Positions 9,381-18,740 of a stretch of DNA of 64,000 nucleotides are shown here, one piece after another. Under the pieces are notes generated by a model that worked only from the letters and a program-made list of their open reading frames with translations, was not told the DNA's origin and did not search any database. The DNA comes from Bdellovibrio sp. ArHS. GTDB lineage: Bacteria; Bdellovibrionota; Bdellovibrionia; Bdellovibrionales; Bdellovibrionaceae. Within the stretch, counting starts at the first letter, position 1, and the number at the start of each line of letters is the position of its first letter. The position numbers were made by a program, and so were the translations under genes. The DNA is taken from contig NZ_JTEV01000007.1 of assembly GCF_000786105.1 (NCBI RefSeq), positions 22,873-86,872 on the forward strand. Reading direction: 5' to 3'.

Positions 9381-9887
9381 CTAACGATTGCAAAAGGAAT
9401 CATCGACAAAACTTGTCGGCGTTGTGGCTTCATACTCTGGATAAGTGACGTCATTCACATTGGTCATATCCACCTCGTCAGAGTCCGCCGTATAAACGAC
9501 TTTCAAAGTATCCGACGTCAACTCTTTCAACTCATAACGTTTCTCTAGCGGTGTCCCTAAAGCTCCGCCGTTGACATGGGTTACAGTCAGAACAAGTTCA
9601 TTGCCAACCTCACTTGTCGGCGCGGTCACCGGCACCGTCCAAGACCCCGTCAACAGGCACTTCTTGCCACTGCTCGGTGCGGACCACTCGGCTTCAGATT
9701 GCGTGAAAGTCCCGTCGGCCTTTAGCTCCATCTGAACATAGTTGAAGTGGCCTGCCGATTCGCTACTTTCCGTCTGCAAATGATAAGTGCTGTCTTCACT
9801 GAGACTGCCCAAATCCAATTCACCCGAGCCCACTTTTTGACTGCACCCTGCGAAAACCAACAAAGAAATGAGAATAGACTTTTTCAT
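9381..9887 (-). CDS. Small lipoprotein of unknown function
   Basis: From the ATG at 9887 the protein begins MKKSILISLLVFAGCSQK, a lipoprotein signal with lipobox VFAGC, preceded by AAGAGGTG at 9891-9898. The reading frame extends 22 codons farther upstream, but that part is not signal-like. The mature ~150 residues look like a beta-rich lipocalin or META-type fold (alternating strands, an xLTGSWTVP motif and C-terminal Cys), but I cannot name a family. A minus-strand terminator follows. Confidence 0.75.
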   Translation of the reverse strand: MKKSILISLLVFAGCSQKVGSGELDLGSLSEDSTYHLQTESSESAGHFNYVQMELKADGTFTQSEAEWSAPSSGKKCLLTGSWTVPVTAPTSEVGNELVLTVTHVNGGALGTPLEKRYELKELTSDTLKVVYTADSDEVDMTNVNDVTYPEYEATTPTSFVDDSFCNR

Positions 9888-10081
9888 ATTCACCTCTTCG
9901 GCATCACGCTTTCTGTCTTTAATCTGAGAGGACTTCTCAGCAACTCGGGTCACTCTTGCCGCTAAGTCCTTGTCGTCACTTCATTATCGGCATTCCCGTC
10001 TTAAATTGATACAGGACCAAGGTTCCCTTATGCCCCGCTAGGAAAACTCCGATAAGTTTTAGTCTAGAAAGGGGAACATTC

Positions 10082-11461
10082 ATGTTTTCTCGCAAAGTGT
10101 GGATTGCAGCATGTTGTGTCGGTTTATTGTTCTTTGGTGGATTGGGTTTCTACCTTTATTCACTTGAAGAAAACGCCCCTTCCCGCACCCAAAGTTCCAG
10201 CAAAAAAGACGGCGATCGTCTTTTCGAAAACTCATTCATTACATCCAAAACGGACAAGGTCGAAGACGAGCCCAGCGCCCTCTTCAATGATCCCGCGATC
10301 AGCCAAGCCTGGGGTTTGAAAAAATCCGATGCCGCCCGCGCCTGGTCTGTGACCAAAGGCAGTCGTGATATTGTCGTCGCCGTGATTGATACGGGCATTG
10401 ATGTGAAGCATGAAGATCTGAAGGGCAATCTTTGGAAGAATCCGGGTGAAACTGGCGTGGATTCCAAAGGCCGCGACAAAGCCACCAATGGCATCGATGA
10501 CGACGGCAACGGCTTCGTTGATGACGTTTACGGATGGAATTTCGTCTCTAACAATAACAAGCTTGATGACAATCACGGTCACGGTACGCACATCGCAGGT
10601 ATCATCGGGGCCGAAGCTGGAAATAATAAAGGCATCACCGGGATCTCCCCGGAAGTCAGTTTGATGATTCTGAAGTATTACGATCCGAAAGTCCCAGGCA
10701 CAGACAACTTAAAAAACACAGTGGCTTCTATTCGCTATGCCGTCAAAATGGGCGCCCATATCATCAACTATTCAGGTGGGGGCACCGAGTTTTCTCAAGA
10801 GGAATACGATGCCGTTGCTGAAGCGGAAAAAAAGGGAATTCTTTTTGTCGCGGCGGCGGGGAATGAACGCTCCAACTCAGACCAGTTTCACTACTACCCC
10901 GCGGACTACAAATTGAAAAACATTATTTCCGTCACCGCGATTGACCCATCAACCCAGGTCTTGGCGTCTTCAAACTATGGTGTTGAAACTGTCGATATCG
11001 CAGCTCCAGGACAGAACATTCTTTCTTGTCTTCCCGGAAACGCTTACGGCTATATGACGGGAACTTCCCAGGCCACCGCCTTTGTCACGGGAGCTGCTGC
11101 TTTGACCATGGCCCACAAACAATCTTTCAAAGCGGAAGATGTGAAAAAGTATATTCTGGCCACGGGCGATGCCCAATCACAACTGGCTTCAAAAACCAGA
11201 ACATCCCGTCAGTTGAATTTATATAAAGCACTGACGATCTTAGATCAGGGAGTTTCGGCCACGGGCGTTGTCGCAGTGAACACACAAAACATGAAGCTTT
11301 TCACAGCCGACCCGAATGAAAAAAGAAACCGCGATATTGAAGAAGGCATTGATCCCACAGCGAAAGAGATGAGCCAGTTCGGCAGATCTCTGATCGATGC
11401 CATCGGCCCGAAAGCCCGTCCATCAAAACTGGGTACCAAACAAGGGACGGAAGGGTTTTAA
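10082..11461 (+). CDS. Subtilisin-like serine protease (S8), membrane-anchored or secreted
   Basis: A hydrophobic N-terminal segment (residues 6-27) is followed by an S8 peptidase domain with the catalytic triad D103 (VIDTGID), H167 (GHGTHIAG) and S329 (GTSQATAF). The oxyanion-hole Asn is visible in the AAAGN motif. The DDDGNGFVDDVYGWNF insert is also seen in the second subtilase of this window. The ~60-residue C-terminal tail has no recognised domain. The start follows AAGGGGAA. The likely location is the periplasm or outside the cell. Confidence 0.93.
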   Translation: MFSRKVWIAACCVGLLFFGGLGFYLYSLEENAPSRTQSSSKKDGDRLFENSFITSKTDKVEDEPSALFNDPAISQAWGLKKSDAARAWSVTKGSRDIVVAVIDTGIDVKHEDLKGNLWKNPGETGVDSKGRDKATNGIDDDGNGFVDDVYGWNFVSNNNKLDDNHGHGTHIAGIIGAEAGNNKGITGISPEVSLMILKYYDPKVPGTDNLKNTVASIRYAVKMGAHIINYSGGGTEFSQEEYDAVAEAEKKGILFVAAAGNERSNSDQFHYYPADYKLKNIISVTAIDPSTQVLASSNYGVETVDIAAPGQNILSCLPGNAYGYMTGTSQATAFVTGAAALTMAHKQSFKAEDVKKYILATGDAQSQLASKTRTSRQLNLYKALTILDQGVSATGVVAVNTQNMKLFTADPNEKRNRDIEEGIDPTAKEMSQFGRSLIDAIGPKARPSKLGTKQGTEGF

Positions 11462-11478
11462 CCCTTCCCGACTCGATA

Positions 11479-12303
11479 TCAATCAACGAAATCGGAAAGA
11501 GAGATCTTTCCACGAATCATGATCATCAATCCCGCCGACATAAAAGCCAAGGCTACGCCGACACCGATAAGATTGCGATGGCCAAGATTGATCATTCCCA
11601 ACAAAATCAAAAAGGCACTCAGACCGAAAGGCCCCCAGTACATGTACTTTTGCCATTTCGGACGCGCTGGGTTCTGAGCTTTTGCCGAAGAGACCGGCTT
11701 TTGCGCAAGACCAACCATCATCAAACTGTTGATTCGCGCAATCATCGCATCACATTGGGGATCCCCGCCCTGAGCCGCCTTCAGCTCTTCATACTTCAAC
11801 GTAGCAAAGCGAAGCGCATCCAGCTCATGACAGGCGCGAATAAATTCATCATGCAATTCGGCGTTTTCAAAATTTTCAACCAGGTTCTTCCACTTGCGCA
11901 CCAAGCTGGGCTGAGCTTTCAGACTTGGGTCTTTAGGCAGGCCCTCTAAGCGTTCAAAAAGAACATGACATGAATAACACTCTTTTGCGCGACGCCCGTT
12001 TAAGGCCCCGCACTTCGGGCAGGACTTCATTTCCTGCGAGCCGGGCTCGACAGAAAAAGACTCCTGATGCTGAGCGGCACTAGCGGCCACTCTTTCCTCT
12101 GCCAGCGATGCCTCGGGAGCCGACGTCGTCACTGCAAAACACAGGACATTGTTAACGTCCGATGGCGGATATTCGAAACTGAATCGCGTCTCGCAAGAAA
12201 TGCACTGAAAAAGTGGCGTTTCCGAATGAATATCGTCACTCGAAACTTCGTAAAGTTTCGCGCAAGAGGGACATCGGATTTTCAATTTCGTTGATAAATT
12301 CAC
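11479..12303 (-). CDS. Zinc-ribbon membrane protein of unknown function
   Basis: The N terminus is an MJ0042-type zinc ribbon (IRCPSCAKLYEV and FQCISCETRF), followed by a second two-CxxC knuckle (CPKCGALN and CYSCHVLF) around residues 95-115, a charged helical middle, and two membrane segments at the C terminus (about 220-265). The longest frame starts at 12339 and would overlap the lnt start. The GTG at 12303, giving MNLSTKLKIRCP, fits the family better. MJ0042 proteins in delta-type bacteria often act in regulation or motility, but nothing here shows a role. Confidence 0.7.
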   Translation of the reverse strand: MNLSTKLKIRCPSCAKLYEVSSDDIHSETPLFQCISCETRFSFEYPPSDVNNVLCFAVTTSAPEASLAEERVAASAAQHQESFSVEPGSQEMKSCPKCGALNGRRAKECYSCHVLFERLEGLPKDPSLKAQPSLVRKWKNLVENFENAELHDEFIRACHELDALRFATLKYEELKAAQGGDPQCDAMIARINSLMMVGLAQKPVSSAKAQNPARPKWQKYMYWGPFGLSAFLILLGMINLGHRNLIGVGVALAFMSAGLMIMIRGKISLSDFVD

Positions 12304-12337
12304 AGTGGACTCACTCACTCTTTGTGTTACTAATACC

Positions 12338-13948
12338 ATGATGAAGAGAACGATTCAATTTTTCAAGCAGAAAGCCTATGAATTTCGTTGGGCGATTCTG
12401 TCGGGCATTCTTGTCGGCACAAGCTACATTCCCTTTCCCCCGTGGGCTTTGATCTTTTGTTACACTCCGCTTTGGCTTTATGCGACCGAAGATAGCAAGT
12501 CGGTGAAGAACTCCTTCTGGGCAGCGTGGGTGACTCAATTCCTATTGAGCCTCATCGGGTTTCACTGGATCGCCTACACCGCCCATGAATTCGGGCAAAT
12601 TCCTTGGTCACTTTCTGTCGTGGCCCTGCTACTTTTTTGTGCGTTCATGCATCTCTACATTCCAGTCGCGGTTGCCGCAGGGACTTGGCTTCGCCTGAAG
12701 TTCAAACTGAACGCCGGTCCCAGCCTTTTTATCATCGCTATTTTGCAGTCCTTGCTAGAGCGAGTCTGGCCGGTCATTTTTGACTGGAATCTGGGTTATA
12801 CGTTTTTCTGGGCGAAAATTCCCACTTATCAACTGGCTGACATCGTGGGTTTTTTGGGACTTTCCTCGATCGTTCTGCTTTTCAATGCCTGGGTGGGATA
12901 CATCTGGCTTAAGCAGAATTTTGTCAAAAAGGCGCTGACCCAATTAAGTTTTCTTACTTTATCCTTTGCGGCATTGGTAGGTATCGGTCACTTCCATGGA
13001 AAAGAATGGAATCGCTTTGACCGAGAAATCAAAGCCACCATCGTGCAGGCCAACATCGGCAATCTGGAAAAAGTCTATGCCGAGCAAGGCAAGGGCTATC
13101 AGGAAGCCATCACGAATAAGTTTGTCAGTCTGACAGCGGAAGCTCATCAACGCTTTCCCGGCACCGACATCTTTGTTTGGCCCGAGACGGCATTCCCTGA
13201 CTACCTGGATCAACATCTTCTGGGACGAAAGCACACGGAAATTCTGAAACAAGGCCTTATGCAGTTCGGAAAACCCCTGATCACAGGGGCCTACTCCAAA
13301 GACGAAAAAACCGACGAGAAAGTAGATACGTCCACTTTCAACGGTCTTTTTATTGTCGATGCCCAAACCAATAATTTGGATAAACCCTATCGCAAAACAG
13401 AGCTGCTGGCCTTTGGCGAGTACCTTCCGTTCAGCGAGCGCTTCCCGTTTCTATTAAAACTTTTACCTTTCGTTTCCAACTTCGGCCGCGGGAACGGCCC
13501 GGAAATCATGACTTGGAACTATCGCCACGAGGCCATTCGCTGGGGAGGTCAAATTTGTTATGAAGGACTTTACCCCGAATTTTCCCGCGGTCTTGCCAAA
13601 AAAGGCGCTGACATTCTGGTGAATGTCACGAATGACTCTTGGTTCGGCGATCACGCTGAACCTTATCAACATCTTTACATGACCCTGGCGCGGGGAATTG
13701 AAGTCAGACGTCCTTTGGTGCGTTCGACCAATACGGGAATCAGCACGGCGGTTCTTGCCAATGGTGATGTTCTACAAAAATCGCCTCTTCATCAAGAATG
13801 GAGTGGGCAGTTCGTGATAAAGTATTTACATAATTCGCCGCTGACTTTCTACACACAATGGGGCCACTGGGACTGGGTTCTTTTACTGCTTGTTCTGGTG
13901 ACGCTGATTACTCAAGGAGCTCTTCATGCAAGATCTCGTCGTTCTTGA
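12338..13948 (+). CDS. lnt: Apolipoprotein N-acyltransferase Lnt
   Basis: Lnt transfers the third acyl chain to the N-terminal Cys of lipoproteins in the inner membrane. The protein has 6-8 N-terminal membrane segments and then a nitrilase domain carrying the catalytic triad Glu283 (WPETAFP), Lys353 (YRKTELLAFGEYLP) and Cys407 (GGQICYEG). A longer GTG start at 12305 is possible, but the ATG at 12338 or 12341 gives the usual N terminus. The many lipoproteins of this window are its expected substrates. It overlaps mutS2 by 23 bases. Confidence 0.95.
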   Translation: MMKRTIQFFKQKAYEFRWAILSGILVGTSYIPFPPWALIFCYTPLWLYATEDSKSVKNSFWAAWVTQFLLSLIGFHWIAYTAHEFGQIPWSLSVVALLLFCAFMHLYIPVAVAAGTWLRLKFKLNAGPSLFIIAILQSLLERVWPVIFDWNLGYTFFWAKIPTYQLADIVGFLGLSSIVLLFNAWVGYIWLKQNFVKKALTQLSFLTLSFAALVGIGHFHGKEWNRFDREIKATIVQANIGNLEKVYAEQGKGYQEAITNKFVSLTAEAHQRFPGTDIFVWPETAFPDYLDQHLLGRKHTEILKQGLMQFGKPLITGAYSKDEKTDEKVDTSTFNGLFIVDAQTNNLDKPYRKTELLAFGEYLPFSERFPFLLKLLPFVSNFGRGNGPEIMTWNYRHEAIRWGGQICYEGLYPEFSRGLAKKGADILVNVTNDSWFGDHAEPYQHLYMTLARGIEVRRPLVRSTNTGISTAVLANGDVLQKSPLHQEWSGQFVIKYLHNSPLTFYTQWGHWDWVLLLLVLVTLITQGALHARSRRS

Positions 13949-16256
13949 TTGGATTGAAATTTTAGAAAAAATTCGCTCGCATGCCACAAGCGAAGCGGGC
14001 CGCGAAGCCGTCATGGAAACCAAACCTTTGACGTCTAAAGAACAGGCCTATGCAAGTTTTCAGGAAATTGCTGATGCCACAGAAGTCTTAAATCAAGGCG
14101 TGCGCCCTTTTATGCAAAGCCTGGATCTGTATTCGACGTGGATCACCCGCCTGAAAAAACAAGCCGTCTTAAAAACACTTGAGATCAAAGACGTGCGCAG
14201 TTTTTGTTTGGAAGCTTTAGCGCTCAAAGAAGCTCTGTCCCCGATTGAAAATGCCTGGGCACGAAAACTGGCGCAAAGCTTGATGAAAGCCGACGAGCCC
14301 CTTTCTGCCATCGATCAGATTCTAACCCCGGGCGGGGAAATTCGTGCCGACGCCAGCGAAACTCTTTATCGCCTTTACAAAGAAAAAGAACGCCTGGCTC
14401 GCGAAGTCCAAACGACGCTAGATCGCTTGGTCAAAGCTCATCAGATGGAAAACGTTCTGCAGGACAAATACGTGACCACTCGTGACGGCCGCTGGGTGCT
14501 GCCGGTTCGCAGTGGTATGCAACATCATCTGCCGGGAGTGATCCATGGTTCTTCTCAGACGAAACAAACCGTCTTTATGGAACCTGAAAGTGTTATCCCG
14601 ACCAACAATCGGCTGCGTCAGATCGAAGTGGAAATTGAAGATGAAATCGAAAGACTTCTTACCGAGCTGTCCAGATATCTTTCCGCAAAGGCCGGCGAGA
14701 TTGAAGTGACGCGCGAATTGCTGGAAGAAGCTGACGTGCGTTTTTCGCAGGCGCAGTTTTCGACACTGATCGAAGCGCACCCGATTGAGTTTTCGATCGA
14801 CTCTCTGGAACTGATCGAAGCACGCCATCCGCTTTTGCAACTGTCCGGCAAAAAAGTGATTTCAAACTCGGTTCTTTTAGAGGGTAAAAAAGGCATCTTG
14901 CTGCTATCGGGCCCCAATGCCGGTGGTAAGACGGTTTTGTTGAAATCAATTGGCCTAGCGGCGCAAATGGCTCGCTGTGGTTTGCCTATTTGTGCCAGTG
15001 AAACTTCAAAACTTCCGTTCTTCAAAGATATTCTGATTGGCATCGGTGACGCGCAAAGCGTGGATGAAGAACTCAGCACGTTTGCGGCTCACTTAAAAAT
15101 TCTGAGCAAAGCGGCCGCAATGAAGGGCCGTGAAAATTTAATTCTGATTGACGAAATCTGCGGTTCAACAGATCCCGAGGAAGGCAGCGCCCTGGCCCGA
15201 AGCTTTATCGAAAGTTTTTCAACCAATGACGTTTTTGCCGTAATCACCTCTCACTTAGGTCCTTTGAAATCCGGATGGGATGAAGAAAGTCGCGTGCTTA
15301 ACGGCAGTCTGGAATATGATCCCAAAACGGGTCGCCCGACTTATCAGTTTATCGCGGGCATTCCCGGTGACTCTTTGGCAATCCAAACCGCAAAACGCGT
15401 TGGCGTCTCGCAAGCGATTGTCCAGCGAGCCTTGGATGTTCTGGCCCCGGCAACGCGCGCGCGCCTTGAAGGTTTAGAACAGATTGAACAACTTAAATCG
15501 GACATCGGCCTTCTTCAGGATCATCTAAAAAAAGAAACCAACAAAGCGCTGGAAATGAAGCGCAAATATGAAGGTTTGTTAGAGCAGTTCAATAAAGACA
15601 AGGAAGAGTGGCTGCAAAGAACTTTGAAAAAAGCCGAACGCAAGGTGGAAGAGGCCATTGCCCAAGCCAAGGTCACAGAAACCTTCAAACGCCACACCGC
15701 TTTGCAGGAAATTAAATATAAACTTCCGGAAATTGTGAAAGCCAAACCTGTGACCCAGCCTGGAGCACCGGAAAATGCGGAAGAGTTCGCAAAAAAATTC
15801 CCCCCAGGTTCTAAAGTCTATGTGCCGACGTTAAGCTCTGATGGTTTAGTGCAAAGTACGCCTAATAACAAGGGTGAAGTTTTAATTCTTTCGGGTTCTG
15901 TTCGTTTGCAAATTCACTGGCAGGATTTAAAACCTCCGGGCAAGCCGCAAAATCCGACGTCGCAGTTGGTCCGCCAAAGTTCTTCTTTCACCGTGGCTTT
16001 AGCCGATGAAGATCGCACTTTGGATCTGCGCGGAAAAACCGTTGAAGATGCGTTGTCCGAACTGGAAGTGGCTTTGGACAAAGCGGCGACATCGCGCGAA
16101 GACCGCCTGAAAGTCATCCATGGACATGGCACGGAAGCTTTGAAAAAAGCCGTACGCACCTATTTGTCACGATCCATTTATGTGAAGAAATGGAAAGCGG
16201 GCTCACCGGAAAGCGGCGGCGACGGAATTACCTGGGTTGAAATCGGCGAGGCGTAA
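13926..16256 (+). CDS. mutS2: Endonuclease MutS2
   Basis: This MutS family ATPase lacks the mismatch-recognition domain and carries a C-terminal Smr nuclease domain. It is implicated in recombination control and, in some bacteria, in rescue of collided ribosomes. The core and lever helices cover about 1-310. Walker A GPNAGGKT is at 329-336, followed by IDEICGSTDP and the STFAAHL signature. A coiled coil spans about 505-600, and the Smr domain with LDLRGKT and HGHGTEALKKAVR covers about 699-776. It is translationally coupled to lnt by overlap, with AAGGAG before the start. Confidence 0.96.
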   Translation: MQDLVVLDWIEILEKIRSHATSEAGREAVMETKPLTSKEQAYASFQEIADATEVLNQGVRPFMQSLDLYSTWITRLKKQAVLKTLEIKDVRSFCLEALALKEALSPIENAWARKLAQSLMKADEPLSAIDQILTPGGEIRADASETLYRLYKEKERLAREVQTTLDRLVKAHQMENVLQDKYVTTRDGRWVLPVRSGMQHHLPGVIHGSSQTKQTVFMEPESVIPTNNRLRQIEVEIEDEIERLLTELSRYLSAKAGEIEVTRELLEEADVRFSQAQFSTLIEAHPIEFSIDSLELIEARHPLLQLSGKKVISNSVLLEGKKGILLLSGPNAGGKTVLLKSIGLAAQMARCGLPICASETSKLPFFKDILIGIGDAQSVDEELSTFAAHLKILSKAAAMKGRENLILIDEICGSTDPEEGSALARSFIESFSTNDVFAVITSHLGPLKSGWDEESRVLNGSLEYDPKTGRPTYQFIAGIPGDSLAIQTAKRVGVSQAIVQRALDVLAPATRARLEGLEQIEQLKSDIGLLQDHLKKETNKALEMKRKYEGLLEQFNKDKEEWLQRTLKKAERKVEEAIAQAKVTETFKRHTALQEIKYKLPEIVKAKPVTQPGAPENAEEFAKKFPPGSKVYVPTLSSDGLVQSTPNNKGEVLILSGSVRLQIHWQDLKPPGKPQNPTSQLVRQSSSFTVALADEDRTLDLRGKTVEDALSELEVALDKAATSREDRLKVIHGHGTEALKKAVRTYLSRSIYVKKWKAGSPESGGDGITWVEIGEA

Positions 16257-16268
16257 TCAAAAAAATCT

Positions 16269-17720
16269 ATGCTATTAACAGACTACAACATCTCAAGCTG
16301 GATATTTTCTAAGACGTTGAGTCTTTGTTATTTCATAGCCTTTTTATCTTTGCTGCCACAGCTTTTAGGCTTGTACGGACGCCAGGGAATTTTGTCGATC
16401 GATCACCTTTTAAATCTTTTGGACAAAGAAATGCGAGCGGAGCGTTTTTATCACGTTCCTTCCGTGTTTTGGTTTTTCTCGTCCGACCTGGCTTTAAAAG
16501 CCGTGTGTTTTATAGGAATGACGGCCGCGTCTTTGGCCTTTTTGGGATTCAGTCAAAGCTTTATGCTCTTACTCTGCTTTGTCTGCTATCTTTCCTTCGT
16601 CAGTGCAGGCCAATTGTTTTTAAGTTATCAGTGGGACAGCCTGCTTCTTGAATTTGGTTTCCTGGGTTTGTTCTTTGCGCCTTTCACCTGGGAATGGATC
16701 CCTTTAGGCACTCATGTTTTACATCCCCTTGTGTATTTCCTGGTTCTTTTCTTGTTATTCAAATTGATGTTCTTGTCAGGCGTCGTGAAGCTCGCCAACA
16801 AAGATCCTTACTGGAAAGACCTAACGGCGCTCACCTATCATTTTTGGACGCAACCCCTGCCCACCCCGCTGGCGTACTTCGCTCACAAACTGCCGGTTGG
16901 CGTTCAACGTTTTAGCACACTGACAATGTTCTTTATCGAACTCGTCACGCCTTTTTTTATTTTCTATCCAGGCCCCTTGCAAACAGCGGCCGTGATACTT
17001 TTGGTGCTTTTGCAGGTGCTGATTCTTTTAACGGGCAACTACGGCTTCTTTAACATCCTGACCATCGGCTTGTGTCTGGGAGTTCTGCCTGACTCCACTT
17101 GGGGTTTTAAAATTAATTGGGTTGAAAACACCGCGATATCAACGCCCATAGCTTTGGTGCCTCTGCTGCTGGTAGTCCCTTCGTCTCTTTTTTGGATTGG
17201 GAAAAGTTTGGCGGAAAAATCCAAAGCCTGGGACTTCATGCTTCCCTACATGCGTTTCCTTTATCCCTTCCGCATTTCCAATCCGTACGGATTGTTTGCT
17301 GTGATGACCCGCGTGCGCCCCGAAATTGTTTTAGAGGGCAGCAATGATGGCGTCCACTGGGAAGCTTATGAGTTCAAACACAAGCCCACCTCATTAAAAC
17401 GCATGCCGACAGTGGTTGCTCCTCACCAACCGCGGTTGGATTGGCAAATGTGGTTTGCCGCTCTTGAATCCTTCAATGAAAATCTGTGGCTGCAAAATCT
17501 TTTGACTCGGATTTTTGAAGGTTCACCCGATGTTCTGATGCTTTTTGCGAAAGATCCTTTCAAAGGCCAACCGCCAAAAGCTCTGCGCTTTCTTCGTTAC
17601 GAGTATAAGTTTTCAAGCTTCTCTGAACTTCGCAAAGAAGGCGTCTGGTGGAAACGCGAATTAGTCGCTCCCTACGGGTCTGTGTTTCAGCGTGAAGAGT
17701 TCATGGACGACGAAAAGTGA
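16269..17720 (+). CDS. Lipase maturation factor (LMF1)-like membrane protein
   Basis: The 483 residues have about nine hydrophobic segments and signatures of the lipase maturation factor family: QWDSLLLEFGFLG, KDPYWKDLTALTYHFWTQPLPTP, and, in the C-terminal globular part, PRLDWQMWFAALE. In vertebrates LMF1 is an ER membrane protein needed for folding of secreted lipases. The role of bacterial homologues is not established. It starts 12 bases after mutS2, so it is probably in the lnt-mutS2 operon. Confidence 0.85.
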   Translation: MLLTDYNISSWIFSKTLSLCYFIAFLSLLPQLLGLYGRQGILSIDHLLNLLDKEMRAERFYHVPSVFWFFSSDLALKAVCFIGMTAASLAFLGFSQSFMLLLCFVCYLSFVSAGQLFLSYQWDSLLLEFGFLGLFFAPFTWEWIPLGTHVLHPLVYFLVLFLLFKLMFLSGVVKLANKDPYWKDLTALTYHFWTQPLPTPLAYFAHKLPVGVQRFSTLTMFFIELVTPFFIFYPGPLQTAAVILLVLLQVLILLTGNYGFFNILTIGLCLGVLPDSTWGFKINWVENTAISTPIALVPLLLVVPSSLFWIGKSLAEKSKAWDFMLPYMRFLYPFRISNPYGLFAVMTRVRPEIVLEGSNDGVHWEAYEFKHKPTSLKRMPTVVAPHQPRLDWQMWFAALESFNENLWLQNLLTRIFEGSPDVLMLFAKDPFKGQPPKALRFLRYEYKFSSFSELRKEGVWWKRELVAPYGSVFQREEFMDDEK

Positions 17721-17770
17721 CGCTCTCTGTGCGGCACTCCCCCAGAAGTTTGACGCTTCACTTTGAGATC

Positions 17771-17841
17771 GTTTCAGTGTGAGAAGAGACCTTCTTATAA
17801 GTAACTGAAATCACAAGAAATTCAGCGTTGTTTCAGAGTGA
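17771..17841 (+). promoter_or_regulatory. Direct repeat GTTTCAG(T/A)GTGA upstream of a sigma-54 promoter
   Basis: GTTTCAGTGTGA (17771-17782) and GTTTCAGAGTGA (17830-17841) differ at one base and lie 59 bases apart, upstream of the -24 element. They could be activator-binding sites, although the second is unusually close to the promoter. Confidence 0.4.
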
Positions 17842-17845
17842 AATA

Positions 17846-17860
17846 TGGCACCACCGTTGC
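17846..17860 (+). promoter_or_regulatory. Sigma-54 (RpoN) promoter, near-consensus
   Basis: TGGCAC (17846-17851), 5 bases, then TTGCTTT (from 17857), with exactly 10 bases between GG and GC, is an almost perfect -24/-12 element. Transcription should begin near 17872, before the lipoprotein gene at 17887. Confidence 0.75.
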
Positions 17861-17886
17861 TTTAGTACTATGGCATAGGGGGCTTT

Positions 17887-18633
17887 ATGAAAAATTCAAA
17901 ACAACTTCTAACCACGATCCTGACACTGACTGCGACCGCACTTTTAACTGCTTGCGGTTCCTCAAACACGGCAGGATCTTCGGATTTTTCAAGCCGCGTC
18001 ACTGACACTACGACTTCAACTACCAAGTCTGTTGCTTACTGCAATCAACGCTCTGCCAACGACATCACAGCGAAAGTTAAAGCCTACACGGATTCAAGCA
18101 ACTATGTGCGCATGGACTATGTGTATGCTCGTTTGACTTCTTTGCCTGCCACTTTCAAAAGCGATTCTTCTTACATCTCGATGTGGAAATGGTTGGCAAA
18201 TTCCAACGGCAACACGCAGTTGGACAATACACCTTTACAATTCATCATCGTTCACCCCACAACAGGTCAAGCTTTGACGGGTTGGATGACAACAATGCGC
18301 TGGTCTGATGTTGCCACCGTGGCTTCCGCTTTGGGCGTCACTGATCCGCAAACTTTCTTCAGCGCCGTAAACATCTTGGTGAATCTGAAAGACACTCAAG
18401 GCGAATACGACGTTCTTAAAGTCACAAACTACGACTCTAGCTCTAACAAAGCTTTGAATGCTCTGGACCTTCTTCTTCCCGCTTTCTATGCCAATCCCGC
18501 AGACTACGCCTACGAGACCAACGGTTCTGCCCGCGCAGGAGTTCTAAAAACCTTGCATCCCTTCGCTAACTACTTGAACCAAGGTTACTCAACATCTCAG
18601 TTCGTCTCGATGGCCAACAACTACTGCTTCTAA
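17887..18633 (+). CDS. Lipoprotein of unknown function under a sigma-54 promoter
   Basis: The N terminus MKNSKQLLTTILTLTATALLTACGSS is a lipoprotein signal with lipobox LLTAC. The mature protein is rich in Ser, Thr and Asn at first, then globular with many aromatic residues (DYVYARLTSLP, SMWKWLANSNG, MTTMRWSDVATV). No known domain is recognised. A near-consensus sigma-54 promoter lies 27-41 bases upstream of the start, so expression probably depends on an enhancer-binding protein. A bidirectional terminator follows. Confidence 0.8.
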   Translation: MKNSKQLLTTILTLTATALLTACGSSNTAGSSDFSSRVTDTTTSTTKSVAYCNQRSANDITAKVKAYTDSSNYVRMDYVYARLTSLPATFKSDSSYISMWKWLANSNGNTQLDNTPLQFIIVHPTTGQALTGWMTTMRWSDVATVASALGVTDPQTFFSAVNILVNLKDTQGEYDVLKVTNYDSSSNKALNALDLLLPAFYANPADYAYETNGSARAGVLKTLHPFANYLNQGYSTSQFVSMANNYCF

Positions 18634-18680
18634 AAAGAAGAGCTTGCGAAGGTGATCCCCCTCACCCTCAAAAAGCAAAA

Positions 18681-18705
18681 AAAGCGTACCCCCAAGGTAC
18701 GCTTT
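18681..18705. terminator. Bidirectional terminator
   Basis: AAAGCGTACC (18681-18690) and GGTACGCTTT (18696-18705) form a perfect 10-base stem with a 5-base loop between two convergent genes. A-rich sequence on the left and T-rich sequence on the right let it serve both strands. Confidence 0.75.
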
Positions 18706-18740
18706 CTTCATTTTGGAATATCAAATTTTTTAAAACCGAA

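Noticed and set aside
10040..10075. Sigma-28-like CCGATAAG upstream of the first subtilase gene
   Set aside because: No -35 element of the TAAA type lies at the required 11-base spacing.
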